A DNA stretch of 64,000 nt from Flaccisagitta enflata (GCA_965153355.1 OZ231127.1:7192001-7256000), one strand, 5' to 3'. Counted from the stretch's first letter, positions 1-13,929 are shown. Notes: generated by a model from the letters alone, not told the origin. Made by a program: numbers and translations.

Positions 1-184
<184 letters not shown>

Positions 185-299
185 TTTGTCGATATTTCAG
201 TTGCACCTGCTCTAGTCCTTCATATGCATACTCGATGATTTCACAATGTATTCATCTTTTCCTGCGAAATAGCGCAATGGCTCATTGCATCAAGGAAAG

Positions 300-399
<100 letters not shown>

Positions 400-410
400 T
401 AGTCAGGCAA

Positions 411-486
411 AGTGACAGACAGACAGACAGACATATGACCAAAGAGACAAACAGATAGATGAACAAGAAGAGAGAGAAACAGATAG

Positions 487-541
<55 letters not shown>

Positions 542-557
542 GACAGACAGAGAGAGA
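411..557. repeat. (GACA)n tetranucleotide repeat
   Basis: A GACA/AGAC array, purest at 492-540, with degenerate GA-rich flanks. From 558 to 860 I see only unremarkable sequence with no gene. Confidence 0.9.
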
Positions 558-863
558 CCTCATTTTCATGGAGCGTTCTTCGCCCTTCAGTTTTAACTCG
601 ATATTCTGTGCTAGGAAATCTCCTCTCAAATGTGAATATTGGCAAATTCCCGCGAGTCAAATTTTGGCCATCTGTTCAACTCTCAATATGAGTCATTATG
701 AGTCAGTTTTGTATTAAAACAAGAAAATATTGTCGTAACATGAATGATGACAAAGTGCGAGGCAGGAAGCCGATAGTCAGGTGGCTCAATTGTTAAGAAA
801 TTGGCCCTTTTTGATGGAAAGTTTCTTTGTCTGAAAGACTGATAGACTGAAAAAAGTTTGATA

Positions 864-1201
864 CCGTATTTTCTCCAATAAGGGGCCCCCCCTCCAAAAA
901 GCGCCCCCCCCCCATTGTTTTTCTTAGTGTCACACTCTTCAGAAAAGATTTGCATAGAAATACTAAGTAAAATGATGTAAAAACACAACACAATGAGCTA
1001 TTTTCACTGACTTTCTAACAGATATATGCAATGAATATCTCTATTTCAAGTCAAATTTAGCATTTTGATTGCTTTTCATGAAAAAGATGGATCGAATAAT
1101 AGTTTATCTTCAATACAAAGGGGGCGCTATTCGGAGGGTTGAAAAGCAAAGTCATATTTCAATTTCAAAAGCGCCCGGGGCGCTTTTTAGAGAAAATACG
1201 G
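864..1201. mobile_element. MITE with CCGTATTTTCTC ends and TA duplication
   Basis: Perfect 12-bp terminal inverted repeats CCGTATTTTCTC (864-875) and its complement (1190-1201) are bounded by TA at 862-863 and 1202-1203. This is the Tc1/mariner-type TA target duplication. Behind each end is a subterminal run of C/G (near 883-912 and 1171-1183). The 338-bp body has no coding capacity, so it is a non-autonomous element. Confidence 0.85.
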
Positions 1202-1307
1202 TAAATGAAAAAAAAAAGCTTGATAAATGATTAAGACAAGGTAACCAGCAAACCACAGCGAATTCTCCCTGGCGTGATACAACGGAGAACGGCGCATATC
1301 GGGAAAA

Positions 1308-1501
<194 letters not shown>

Positions 1502-1720
1502 CAGACAAACAGGTGGACAGGCAGAAAGACAGTCAGGGAAAGAGACTGGCAGAAATACTGACACGACGACAAAAAGACAGACGAACAGAAACACAGAAAA
1601 AAGAAGGCAGAGAGACTACTGGAGAAAGTAAGAGAGAGGAAAATATTAAAGAAAAAAAGTAAAGAAAAAAAAAAACGGAAATAACGAAACCAATTTAGAA
1701 TAATGAAGCTTATCAAAATG

Positions 1721-2128
1721 CAAATGAAAATCGTAGTAATAGGATGTTGTGTCAATTACCAAAGAAAGAAACTGCGCGTTTGAATGTATGACTGGCGTGG
1801 TTGAGCTGGGTGGCAGAAAGGGAGTAAGGCAGTGAGGCAGTTAGGGAGGTACGTTGGGGTGTGCTTATTACATGGGAACTAAATACTCTATGGATAATCT
1901 GGGTTGTATATGCTGTAGAAGCTTGGCTTCAAGGCGGTGTCATATGTGTGCAGTGACATCTTGAGAGCCTGATCACCTCAGCTAATGAAATGTCCTACAC
2001 CCAGCCTTTAACCACCTAGTAACCACTCAAAAATTCCTAAACCACCCATGGTATCAATTGCATAGAGCTTAGTTAAGAAGAGTGTCACATGGGCTTTTTA
2101 GCAGTTTTGCTTGAATGATAATGCGCAA
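1721..2128. other. No recognised feature
   Basis: Mixed-composition sequence with no repeat structure, gene or RNA signature that I can support. Confidence 0.6.
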
Positions 2129-2130
2129 TA

Positions 2131-2740
2131 ACTATGGCAAAGAAAAAAAACCAAACAACATGTTTTTCAGTATTATACAACCAAGCAATGAGAAAAACAT
2201 AACAAAATCGGTGACCATTTTGAAGCTCTGCAAAAGTTCTTTCAGAAGAGACCTTGCTGGATGTCCAAGCTTTATCCGTTTAGAAATGGCATTGGGATGA
2301 AGACAAGTTGTCAGGAATTGGAAAAGCCCATTTAAGGATCTTCATGTATTTAGTTTGTTGTAACATGAAAACTAGACGCTTTGAGTTAAAAATTCGTTCT
2401 TGGCGCCATTTTAAAGAAAACTTGAAGCTCTTTAGTTTGCTCATGGAAATCAAATAGCTGTGACAATTCTGAGTTGCACTATTAACAAAAACGTTGAAAC
2501 TGAAATTAGTAGTATGAAAAAAAAGCCAAAATTTGCCTTTTTTCAGCCTTTTTTCATTCAGTGATATTTTTCTTCAATCTGATGCCATTTCTAAACGAAA
2601 AAAGCTACTGAAACCAGCAACGTCGCATTTGGAAGATTTTTTGAAGATCTTTCAAACGGTCGTGGATTTTCTATAGTTCAAGCCTTTGGTTTGGCAGAAA
2701 TAAGAAAAACAAGTTGTTTGGTTTTTTTCTTTGGCATAGT
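2131..2740. mobile_element. T6 element, 610 bp, TA-flanked
   Basis: Ends are ACTATGGCAAAG at left and CTTTGGCATAGT at right, with TA outside each (2129-2130, 2741-2742). The inverted repeats run on for about 110 bp with indels; both arms carry AACCAAACAAC followed by TGTTTTTC. An inner block starting ATCGGTGACC lies 76 bp inside the left end (2207) and a diverged copy lies 73 bp inside the right end (2667, minus strand). No transposase is present. The length, TA sites and inner block match other T6 copies. Confidence 0.8.
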
Positions 2741-2742
2741 TA

Positions 2743-4195
2743 TGCCGAGAAGAAAAACCTTTTTCATGCATATTTGTTTACTTTTCTGCCAACAAAACAT
2801 CGTTGATGCGATACGATTTGCCTTTAACAGAGTGTTTGGCTTGTGTCCCCTGTCTATCTGTCTGTCTGCCTGTTTACTGACTGGTTGGCTGCTGTGTGTA
2901 TGTGTGTCTTTTCTGTTAAGTAGTTTCAATGAAGAAAAATCCTCATTTTCCGTAATTTTAGATCTTTTTCTTTTTGTTCCGTGGAATGTAGGGACGGTCG
3001 CCAATTTAGGATGGACAATTTGGAACGTCCTGGAAGTTCCTAGTCCCTCATCCATGGGATTGATGGTGTTTTGGCGATAGAAAGTGGGCGTGATTCCTTA
3101 ACAGATCAAATTGTGTGAGTGGCACATTCCATTGTTAACGAGTTTCTTATTTACTCCTCTTTTTCTTTATCAGACCTGACGTGATGAAACAGTGACACTC
3201 AGTAAGTGCTAATAAGTCATCAACATGTATAACACTTGCGCATCTCTCTCCTCCTCAGTCCTCACTGCACGCGCTCATGACAAATAATTCTGTCTTCATG
3301 GGTGAACGCCCCCGCAGTAGAATAGCCCCGTCTTGCGGTCTCAGTGCCCCGCAGTATACTAGTCCCGACTTGCTGTCTCAGTGCCCCGCACAACCAGTTT
3401 TGAGATGCATTCCCGCTGCTTATCATTGAGGTGTCATTTGAGCATGGAATCGATTTTTCATTCACTCATCCAGTTAAGTACTCTACATCTGTAATAACCA
3501 TTGATCATATCTGAAATACTCACATTTTCAATCAAAAGAAACTTAAATGAAAGCATTCAGACTTATTTGGTGGAGCAAAAACAATCGCTTTTATTTCTTG
3601 TGGAGGATATCTTAAAGGTTGAAGAGCACAAAACACACACAAAAAAAAAGTACTTTTGGTAATCTCTTAAATGAAAAAAATTCTATTTCTAAAAACAAGG
3701 CCAATACCTTACAGTAGCGTGTGGTTGTTAAGACCATAAGACTATAAGACCAAAAGATTAAATGTAAATTGACTTTAATTAACTTTAAAAAACATAAAAT
3801 GATTTGTAATGACTTTAAATGACGTAAAACAACAAAAAGCTAAGCATTACCGACAGACACATAGACAGACAGAGTGGGTTGTGGAGTTGCTTGCACGCTA
3901 CTAAAGATTATGATGATACAGTTTAGACACTGTAACCCTTGTTTAAGAGATCCGGAGTTTTCTGCAATGATTGCTAACTATAAAAGAATCAAAAGGGGAA
4001 GAATACAGATAACTGAAGCAATAGACCTAGCCAATTCAAACTGAAAATGAAGCTCAAAATAGTCAATACATGCAGCTCTGTATCTCAGTGAGCATAGTGA
4101 GCAAAGGGTGACAAACCTACATTAATATGGTTCCATATTGCTGTTACATCATTGCTGTATACTCTTGTTGTTTTTATTCAGTACAGGAAATGACA
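2743..4195. other. No recognised gene
   Basis: Mostly unique-looking sequence. A weak duplication at about 3308-3392 repeats the word CTCAGTGCCCCGCA about 50 bp apart, and a short GACAGACA run lies at 3852-3871. Nothing supports a coding gene. Confidence 0.5.
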
Positions 4196-4199
4196 CGAA

Positions 4200-5040
4200 G
4201 TAAGAACACGCCTATAGAAATATTCCGTGTGTATGAATCATCCACGGTCGAATTGCGGCAGGATTACCACATTGGGATGGTCATGTCTCTCGTTGTCACA
4301 TAAAGCGAGAACACGCCTATAGAAATATTCCATGTGTATGAATCATCCTCGGTCAAATTGCGGCAGGATTACCACTTTGGGATGGTTATGTCTCTCATTG
4401 TCACATAAAGTGAGAACACGCCTATAGAAATATTCCATGTGCATGTATCATCCACAGTCGAATTGCGGCAGGAATACCACATTGGGATGGTCATGTCTCT
4501 CATTGTCACATAAAGCGAAAACACGCCTATAGAAATATCAAATGTTTATGAATCATCCACCATCAAATTGCAGCTTGATTACCACATTGGGATGTTCATA
4601 TTTCTCATTGACACATCAATCGAAAACACGCCTTTAGAAATAGTCCAAGTGTATGAATCATCCACGGTCAAATTGCAGCAGGATTACCACGTTGGGATGG
4701 TCATGTCTCTCATTGTCACATAAAGCGAGAACACGCCTATAGAAATATTCCATGTGTATGAATCATCCACGGTCAAATTGCAGCAGGATTACCATGTTGA
4801 GATGATCATGTCTCTCATTGTCACATAAATCAAGAACACGCCTATAGAAATATTCCATGTGTATGAATCATCCACATTCGAATAACGACAGGATTACCAC
4901 GTTGGGATGGTCATGTCTCTCATTGTCACATAAATTGAAAACATGCCTATAAAAATATTCCATGTGTATGAATCGTCTACCGTCAAATTGCGGCAGGATA
5001 ACCACGTTGGGATGTTCATGTTCAAATCTCTCATTTTCAA
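4200..5040. repeat. 105-bp tandem array, about 8 copies
   Basis: Units start with GAACACGCCTATAGAAATA; clear starts at 4204, 4309 and 4414 are 105 bp apart. Each unit also has AATTGCGGCAGGATTACCAC and ends near CATTGTCACATAAA. Later copies (4520-5036) are more diverged. The period is a multiple of three, but short minus-strand frames (for example 4868-5071) soon stop, so I do not call a gene. Confidence 0.93.
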
Positions 5041-5339
5041 TCTCACCAGATATTTTAAGAACATTAGACACAACAAAAAGAACTCACTGCATATTGACAA
5101 TTATTAGATATACTTAATCAGTTTATCAGTCAGTGAGTCAAGTGGTTCTCTGGGATCAATTTCAAGAGTGAAAGCCTTAAAACCATCTACTTGTTAGAAA
5201 AACTGGATAAAAAACATCAATTATGTATAGGTCATGCACCTAAACAAATTTAGCTACTGACCCCTAAACCAGCAACAAAACAAGAAAAACCTTTCCTTCC
5301 TTGCAGAAATCAGCAGACACACAGTGGCTTTTAAGAATA

Positions 5340-5660
5340 CTACAGTGTACAGTGGGCACCGTTGATAATTATCCACCTCATAATGTACAATGGGAATGTC
5401 TAGCTCTTACCCATTCCATTTTGCACAGTGGGCACAACAAACTCTAATCCATCTCTAAATGCGCATTGCGCAATGGGCTGCAAAGTGATCATTATTGGCT
5501 GTACTCTATCCCATAGTGGGCATTGGGCAACACTGGCTCTATGTCATCCAAAAGTGCATAGTGGGGATCCTATGATACACAATGGGCATGAATAGCTGCA
5601 ATCCATCCCATAGTGCAGAGTGGGCACCACTGGCACATCCACCCTCAGTTTTGCCAAACA
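5340..5660. repeat. Degenerate repeat around CAGTGGGCA/CAATGGGCA
   Basis: Five or six diverged units of roughly 50-60 bp are marked by ATAGTG..GGGCA words and CATCC spacers. Divergence is too high to fix a period by eye. Confidence 0.55.
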
Positions 5661-5960
5661 TGTGCAGTCAACCTCGCAGATTGGAATCTGAGTGGAGTTG
5701 GAAGCACGTAGTTGTCACCTCCCCCCCCCCAGCATGAAGTTGTCAACTTGTTTTGTATTGGTTATGACGCCTGCTGGGATTTTTACCTCGCCTATAATAT
5801 CTTTTTTTCCTAATACTCTTTTTCTGATTGCATTCGTTTGAGGATGAATTGAGAATTCAATCTCCCATTGATTTTCTTTGAAATGTTTTTTTGAATCGCT
5901 TTCGTTTTGGTTTTTGCAATATGATTTAGTTCAATTCATTTAGAAGCTTAATCATGTAAA

Positions 5961-6119
5961 AACAAGGCCGGATACACGGCAATCCAGTCGCGGACGGTTG
6001 GGCAGGAGCAGTAATGCGAAAACCGCTCAGAATTCAAAAATGTGACGGACGGACGGACGGACGGACCGACCTACCGACCGATACGGCAAGGTGTAGAGTC
6101 GCGTGTCCGCGACTAAAAA
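5961..6119 (+). mobile_element. Hx element, subfamily B, complete
   Basis: The 5' block starts AACAAGGCCGG and carries GTCGCGGAC (5987-5995). A (GGAC)n/(GACC)n core follows, then the 3' hairpin (6098-6113) ending GTCCGCGAC (6105-6113) and TAAAAA. The two 9-mers are exact reverse complements, a better match than the hairpin arms to each other (6 bp). Compared with subfamily A, the stretch between the two GGGCAGG words is missing. The copy at 63852 is almost identical, implying recent activity. No target duplication is visible. Confidence 0.85.
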
Positions 6120-6755
6120 CTGATATGATGAGATCTCATGAAATATCAGATTCATTATGAAAAGAAATCGTATTTGTTTATCATTGTCACAAGTAATTTA
6201 TCGTTTGGTCCATTGAGAGGTTTATCATCGTAAGTATTCACTTAAAATTACTATTTTAGTAACAATTAAGTCACTTCTCTGCAGCATTTCATTTCAGATT
6301 TATGCAATTCCTTTTCCCCATTGTTTGTATTTGTTCTGTTGAGACTATTATGTCACTATTGAGTACAATACCAATGAGTTATGTTTAGCTGTTGTTTAGC
6401 TTTATCTCATCGGACGTCATCGAGCAATGTAATAAGATTCGAGTCCTGATTCTAGATGAATACACAGACAAATAAGCATTTGAGTTACCATTCATGTTTT
6501 TTCTTAGTTTTGTTCTGTTCATCATTGAACGAAGGAAGACTTGTGTCTAGCCTGTTTGTCTAACGATGACGCCTCTCTCTCATTCTCTTCCTACAGCCCT
6601 TGTTGCCTTTTTTTACAGCGCGTAGCCAAGGAGACCGAGGTTATAAATGTCATCCTTCAACAGTATCATCTTTTATCAGTTGTGATACCACTGGAATGTC
6701 AGAAAGAAGAGAGACTTAAGAGTAAGACCAGAGAGAATAAAGAGAGAGACTAGAT
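6120..6755. other. No recognised feature
   Basis: AT-rich sequence without repeats, coding frames of note or RNA motifs. Confidence 0.6.
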
Positions 6756-7190
6756 TTAGTCGCCCAAGGGCAATATGTGGTCAGCAATACCCGTAGCCCT
6801 ACTTTGTATGTTGGTGATTGTAGATGATGGATAGCAGGGCAGCGGCCCCAAAGGGGATGATGTCCTGTATCACACAGGGGGACTTTTGCCCAATTAAGTT
6901 TGTGAGGCTGAGATTTGAGCCTTGAGGCTAAGATCTTAGCCTTGAGGCCTTGAGCCCTGATGCTAGGATTTGAGCCCAATACTCGGATTTGAGCCTCAAG
7001 TTTGGGATTTGCGCCTCAAGGCTGGGCTGGCCTCGGGGCTTGGATTGAAACCTCGAGGCTGGGATTTGAGCCTTTGGAATTTGAACCTCGAGACGGGGGG
7101 GGGATGCACGCAAGTACAGACGGACAGACAAATGAACGAAAGTTCCCCTGTGTTATACAGGACATTGTACCCTTTGGGCCGCTGCCCAAA
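6756..7190. mobile_element. Px fold-back element
   Basis: An outer left end (TTAGTCGCCCAAGGGCAATA) is followed by an inner arm with GGGCAGCGGCCCC, GTCCTGTAT and CACAGGGG (6837-6890). The inverse arm lies at 7141-7187. The core is a degenerate 18-22-bp minisatellite (GGCTNGGATTTGAGCCT) plus a short GGACAGA run beside the right arm. The outer right end is missing. No protein is encoded. Confidence 0.75.
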
Positions 7191-7460
7191 AAGAGCCTTC
7201 TTGTGAAGAAAGGGGACGCCTGCAGGCGGACGCGGAGGAAGCTTTGATAGGGTCACGAACAATGGCAAAACCAAGGTCACTCGAAGGTCATTCGAGGTCA
7301 TGGATGATGTCAAAGTGTCGCGACCATGCATAGAGGCAAGGAACAGAGAAAGAAGTGGATTCAACCACAGGAACAAAGGAGATTAGATGGGACTCTCTTT
7401 TATAGTCTTATTCAAACTAAATTATTGATTGAGAGATAGAGAGTGGAAAGGATATAGGAA

Positions 7461-7647
<187 letters not shown>

Positions 7648-7678
7648 AAGAATAAGAAGAGGAGGTGGAAGAAAAAAG

Positions 7679-7954
<276 letters not shown>

Positions 7955-8100
7955 GGAACACTAAAAAGATGAAATCGAGAAAAAAAAAGTATTATAATAG
8001 ATGAAAAGCTGAATAGAATTGTACGGAGAACAATGAATAGAATATTTGTCATGTACTGGTGCCAAAAATTCCCATTCAAAACCACCGCGCTATTTCCCGT

Positions 8101-8363
8101 AAGGGCGTGTATCTAGTGAAGATGAAAAACGCGTTTTTTCCCAATGAACGCATTTACAGCATGAACACATATTCAGGAATTTCAATTGTCCTACAAGGGA
8201 GTGAGCGAAGTGAGTGAGCAAGCCTATGAACAGAACGAGCAAGCAAAATGAGAGTAGCAAGTGTGCGGAGTGAGTGGTACGAGTGGCGCGAATGAACAAA
8301 AGTAGTGAGCAACCAAGTGGCCTTTTAAAAACGCGGTTTTTTTGTGACTGGAAATACTCCCGA
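8101..8363 (+). mobile_element. Gx MITE-like element
   Basis: Left end AAGGGCGTGTATCTAGTG and right end related to CTAGAAACGCCC (here degenerate). The body has AAAACGCG, ACACATATTCA and a degenerate GAGTGAGCGAAGTGAG array. It aligns by eye with copies at 25265, 47671 and 56948. No frame of interest. Confidence 0.7.
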
Positions 8364-8379
8364 AAGAGGTGCAGGATAG

Positions 8380-8570
8380 AACAAGGCCGGATAAACGGCT
8401 ACCAAAGTCGCGTGCTGGTGGGCAGGGTCATATTTGAGGTCACTAGACCATTTGGGCAAGAGCAGTAAGGTCAAAAAATTAAATCATAAATAAAACATGA
8501 CCAACCAACCGACCGACCGACCAACCGACGGACAAAGCGGGTTGTAAAGTCGCGTGCACGCGACTAAAAA
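8380..8570 (+). mobile_element. Hx element, subfamily A, complete
   Basis: AACAAGGCCGG start, GTCGCGTGC near the 5' end, then GGTGGGCAGGGTC and GGGCAAGAGCAGT words, a CCAACCGACCGACC core and AAAGCGGGTTGTA. It finishes with a perfect 16-bp palindrome GTCGCGTGCACGCGAC (8549-8564) and TAAAAA. No flanking duplication is visible. A Gx element ends just 17 bp upstream. Confidence 0.85.
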
Positions 8571-8639
8571 AAGTCCGCAAAAACCAAAAGAATCCCAAGA
8601 GCTGTCATGTGCAGTCAATAATCTGTACTCCTTTTTTTG

Positions 8640-9370
8640 TTGGGCAGCGGCCCCGAAGGGGACGAAGTCCTGTAGAACACAGGGGGAATCTGTCCGTCCG
8701 TACGTCCGTCCGTCCGTCCCCCCCCCCCAGCCCCATCCTCAGGGCTTCGTCTCCTTTGGGGCCCAAATCCGAGCAAAATGGCCCAAATCCAAGCAAAATG
8801 GCCCAAATCCAGGCAAAATGGGCTAATTCCTGGCAAAATGGCCCAAATCCAGGCAAAATGGGCCAAATCTGGCTTAAAAACCTGAATTTTGGCCCCTTAA
8901 ACTTAGATTCTGGCTTCTAAAACAAAGACCCAGATCCTGATCTCTGGGACCCAAATTCTGACCTCCAAGACCTAGGTTCTGGCCTCAAAGACCTAAATCC
9001 TAGCCTCAAAGACCTAAATCCTGGCCTCAGAGACTCAGATTCTGGCCTCAGAGACCCAGATTTTAGCCTCAGAGACCCAGATCCTGGCCTGCTCTTCCTT
9101 CAATTTAACCTACAAATTAGAGAAGTTCAAGGGTACCATTGTCCATGAACTGCCTTTTGTCATTTCTTCATGGTATTCAATGAAAATTTGAATAACAGGG
9201 CATCCTGGACAGAAGGCAGACGGACGGACGGATGGACGGACGGACAGATTCCCCCTGTGTTCTACAGGACTTCGTCCCCTTTGGGGCCGCTGCCCTGCTC
9301 CCTTTCAACTAAATCACTTACTACTCAAGCAGGGCACGGGTACCGCTGACCACTTACTGCCTTTGGGCTG
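8640..9370. mobile_element. Px fold-back element with 55-bp arms
   Basis: The inner arms 8642-8696 and 9241-9295 are inverted copies over about 55 bp with one mismatch visible. They contain GGGCAGCGGCCCC, GAAGTCCTGTAGAACACAGG and GGGGAATCTGTCCG. The core holds 20-bp-scale repeats (AAATGGCCCAAATCCAGGCA, then GGCCTCAGAGACCCAGAT). An outer right end with GGGTACCGCTGACCACTTAC lies at about 9331-9366. The near-perfect arms point to a young copy or gene conversion between arms. Confidence 0.8.
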
Positions 9371-10314
<944 letters not shown>

Positions 10315-10523
10315 GCCTCACCGGCTTTGGTGAGAACTAGGACGGGTAGCGTGGGTTTGATGTCCCCGCTTTTGCCGTTGCTTTTGCCGTTGCTTTTGCC
10401 TTTGCTGCGGGATGTCCCTCGACTCTGACGGAATTTTGATGATGCTGTCAACGATGATGCACAGTGTGACAAATTTGATCAAAGATGGCACCATAGGCAA
10501 AGTTTAGGTAAATATCAATATCA

Positions 10524-10627
10524 TTTTTAGATGTGACAAAGCACCTTTAAAACAGACTGTGTCTATTGGTCGGTGTGTCGGTCGGTTGGGTAACGCATTC
10601 GTTCGACTACTACTTGGCCTTGTTTTT
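10524..10627 (-). mobile_element. Hx element, subfamily F, diverged
   Basis: On the minus strand it reads AACAAGGCCAAGTAG..., shares TCGAACGAATGCGTTAC with the copy at 14520, has a short GACC core and ends in a degraded hairpin (AGGTGC..GCACATCT-like) before TAAAAAT. The subfamily 5' 9-mer has been lost. Confidence 0.7.
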
Positions 10628-10816
10628 ATATAGAACAAAAAAGACAGAAATAGAAATAGAGAGTCAGAGAAAAATACAAAGACAGACAAACAGAGAGGGA
10701 CAAGCAGAGTTAGAGATGGACAAAGAGAGACAATGAATATTGTAAAAACAGACTGACAGATGGTTTAGTGATTAATTAATCAGAATCAAATTATCAAAAT
10801 AACATGTAATTGGAAT

Positions 10817-11164
10817 TCAAATTGCGCCATTGGTGGTCAAATTTGGCAAACCGAGCAGAGCCCAGGGCAACGGTGAAGGAGAAGAGGACATGACAGAGGA
10901 AAAGGCAACGGCAGAGGTGGTGGTCGAGGAGGAGGAGGAAGAGGAGGAGGCGGTGGAAGTGGAGAGAAAGGAGGCAGTGGTGGATGAATTTGAATGAAGT
11001 GGGGCTGAGGTGGTTGTCCGTCGAGACAAAGGAGTATAAGAAGCGCCAGAAGGCAGTTGTTTTCTATGTTCTGAAATGGTGGAGGCAAGTGAGGAGGAGG
11101 AGGAGGAGGAGGTGAAAGAAGATGAAAAGGAGGATGAGAGTAAGCCGGGTGTTGATGATAATGG

Positions 11165-11208
<44 letters not shown>

Positions 11209-11831
11209 CCGAGGAAGAGGATGATGTAAAATCTGTTGGAAAGGCGTGATATGAATCGGTAAAAGGTGATGATGGAAATGTAAATGGTAAGGCGTTATTG
11301 GATAAAGAGGAAGAGGAAAAGGAGGATGAAGAAGAGGAAGGAGAAGATGAAGATGAAGAAGAAGAAGAAGAAGAAGAAGAAGAAGAAGAAGAAGAAGAAG
11401 AAGAAGAAGAAGAAGAAGAAGAAGAAGAAGAAGAAGAAGAAGAAGAAGAAGGAGAAGATGAATATGAGGAAGAGGAAGGCGAAGAGGATGAAGAAGATGA
11501 AGAGGGGGAATGGGAAGGAAAGGCGTCGCGGTCGTTGTAATCAAAATTGGTGTATCTGTCGATAAAGATGAGATTGAGTGAGGAATTAGTGGCGGCTTTA
11601 AGTGGCGGCCGAATGGCGGCTCCAAAAGGCGGCAAAGTGGCGGTTCCGAGTGGCGGCAAAGACTCCATTTCATAGGAAAAGAATGGAAAGAAGGTGGAGG
11701 AGGAGGAGGAGGAAAAGGTGGAGGAAGATGAAGCAGAGGATTCAGAAGCGGCTGAAAGTGGCGAAGACTCTATTTTCCGTTTCATGGAGAACAAAGCTGG
11801 ATCAACTCTGACTTTAGGCCAAGAGGAAGAA

Positions 11832-11866
<35 letters not shown>

Positions 11867-13009
11867 AGAAGAAGAAGAAGAAGAAGAAGAAGAAGAAGAA
11901 GAAGAAGAAGAAGAAGAAGAAGGAGAAGAAGAAGAAGAGGAAGAAGAAAAAGAAGAAGAAGGAGGAGGAAGGTTAGAAGAAAATGAAGAAGTAGATTTTA
12001 AAGAAGAGGCAACGGAGGGGATTTTCTGCCAATTTCGCGATAAAAAAGGGGAAATTTTCAGAGATCTGGAAAAAAGTAAATGGGTATTCGAGCGGGACGA
12101 AGGTTTGGAGGAAGAAGAGAATGAGAAAGTAGAAGATGAAGATGAAGGAGAGGGTATGGAGGAAGATGAAGGAGTACACGAGGAAGAAAATGAAGGTGAG
12201 GAAGTAGGTGAGGAAGTAGGGGAGGAAGATAAAGGAGTGGGTATGGAGGAGGATGAGGCAGTGAGGGAGGAAGATGACGTTGAAGAAGAAGGTAAGTAGG
12301 AAGTAGGATGCCCGAGGTACGATGAAGCGGTGAAAGAAGAGGAAAATAAAGGTGAGGAAGTAAAGGAAGGAAAGGCTAAAGGCAGTTGAGACGGAGAAGT
12401 GGTAGCTGGAGGCTGCTGAGACGGAGAAATAGTTGCTGGAGGCTGCTGAGACGGAGAAATGGTAGCTGGAGGCTTCTGAGACGGAAAAATGGTAGCTGGA
12501 GGCTTTGAGTTAATTCGGGTTAAAAACGAACTCGAATTTGAGGTCGATTTGGAAATGGATGAAGACGGAGAAGGAGGAGGAGGAAGAGGAGGAAGAACAT
12601 ATAAAGGATGAGGAGGATGAGGAGGATGAGGAGGAGGATGAGGAGGTTGAGTAGAAGGAAACGATTTGAAGGAAGAAAAGAAGAAAATGTTTTTGTTGAC
12701 GTCTGGATGGCGACGGCGATTTTCCCATTTTAGACGCTCCTTTGTTGTCGCTGTTGTCGTTGTTGTCGTTGTCGGTGTTGTCGTTGTTGTCGTTGTCGTT
12801 ATCATTTTCATCGTCTTCAAATTCGTCGTCGTCGTCGTCATTTTCGTCGTCTTCGTCGTCGTCGTCGTCGGTGAGGTCATTGAAAAGAAACCAAAAAGGG
12901 CGAAAAGGAAAAAAATTTCTTTCCAAATCCCAAACAAAAACATTATTTCTGATTTGTTTTTCTCTTTTTCTTTTCTTTTTTTTCTTTCTGATATTTCTTT
13001 TTTTTTCAA
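10817..13009 (-). CDS. Ser/Thr/Pro-rich open frame, possible secreted mucin-like protein
   Basis: A single unbroken 730-codon frame, the only long frame here that is not one simple repeat. Met1 lies in a Lys/Glu-rich run. Met23 (12941-12943) is a better start because FLFGIWKEIFFLFALFGFF follows, resembling a signal peptide, then a Thr-rich segment (about 45-90) and a Pro/His stretch (about 118-150). Four 10-residue repeats of PPATISPSQQ type lie at about 168-208, and Ser runs at about 355-396, 518-556 and 600-616. No cysteine-rich domain or enzyme motif is visible. Against it: the coding strand is pyrimidine-rich, which removes stop codons by chance, and the plus strand has Glu-rich frames (11298-11540, 11694-12299). 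No promoter, splice sites or poly(A) signal could be fixed. It could be a shell-matrix or mucin-type protein, or no gene. Confidence 0.3.
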
Positions 13010-13171
13010 ATTTCTTAGGATTTACTCCATATATAATATTTCCCGATTCTATCAGTTAAATTCCGGTCTTTTTTTTTGGTTGTTTCTTCCGAGTGTTTTT
13101 GACCTCTTTTTCCTACATTGTCAGGACTTCCAAGCGTTTTTTTTTTTTCGTAATCCTTTACTTCAATGATA

Positions 13172-13777
13172 CTATCTAGAACATATGTATATCGGCGAGC
13201 GTTTTGGGTCATATCTCTGCTAAAAATAAAAAAATCATATAAAAATCGGTAAGATTCTGAAACTACATCGAATTTGTGATCTAGTGCCACCAACCGTAGC
13301 CCAATCCGTTGGGAAATGATGGGCAAAACAAGAATGCTACTTCAAATGAAAATGGCTGAAAAATCATATTTTATTTCTTGTCGCTTTTGGTACTTGTACA
13401 AGTGCTTTTTTTTTTTAGTTTAAGGTTGTTGTCCTACTTTTAGGCTGCCACAGTGATGCCATAGGATCGCCTCGTCATTTCCATGGTCACTCCAAACTCA
13501 GTTATAGATCTGATGATTGGTAAGTAAGCAGCTAAGGAGAAGGTATCGCGCATCGTTTGATATGGATAACAAAAAATCTCCTCTCAAGGTGTGAGGGAAG
13601 ACCGCGTCATCCTTTCTCAAAATATCTCTTCAAGAGCAAATAAAGATAATTTTGCCCGTTATTGTTGTTCACAAGATACATACAAAGAATCTCAACAATC
13701 AAATTATGTTTTTTCTAGTCATTTGATGAATTAACAGCCTGATAATACTCTTGCCGATATACTTTTGTTCTAGATAG
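13172..13777. mobile_element. T6 element, 606 bp, TA-flanked
   Basis: Inverted ends share CTATCTAGAACA and GTATATCGGC, separated by 4 variable bases; TA lies outside both (13170-13171, 13778-13779). The inner block ATCGGTAAGATTCTGAAAC starts at 13245, 73 bp inside the left end, as in other T6 copies. No coding capacity. Confidence 0.8.
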
Positions 13778-13929
13778 TACATTGTCTTATTCTTGTTGAA
13801 AACTGAGGAATAATCCAATATTTCATTTGTCTTCATGATCTGCTCTCTTCTCGTCAAAGAGATGTGAGAGGTCTTCTACTGGTCGCGTCTTCCTTAAAAG
13901 AAAAGTCGTCTTGGATTGTTAATTGCGTT

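Noticed and set aside
5961-6119. tRNA-derived SINE interpretation of Hx
   Set aside because: I could not find a convincing A box and B box pair at tRNA spacing on either strand, and the 3' hairpin with paired 5' word fits a DNA element better. Not fully excluded.
6438-6460. Possible tRNA B box (GATTCGAGTCC)
   Set aside because: No upstream A box or cloverleaf arms at the needed distance.
11694-12299. Glu-rich plus-strand frame (with 11298-11540 in the same phase)
   Set aside because: It is antisense to the longer Ser-rich frame, mostly GAA/GAG triplets, and interrupted by stops between segments. Kept only as the alternative reading of that region.
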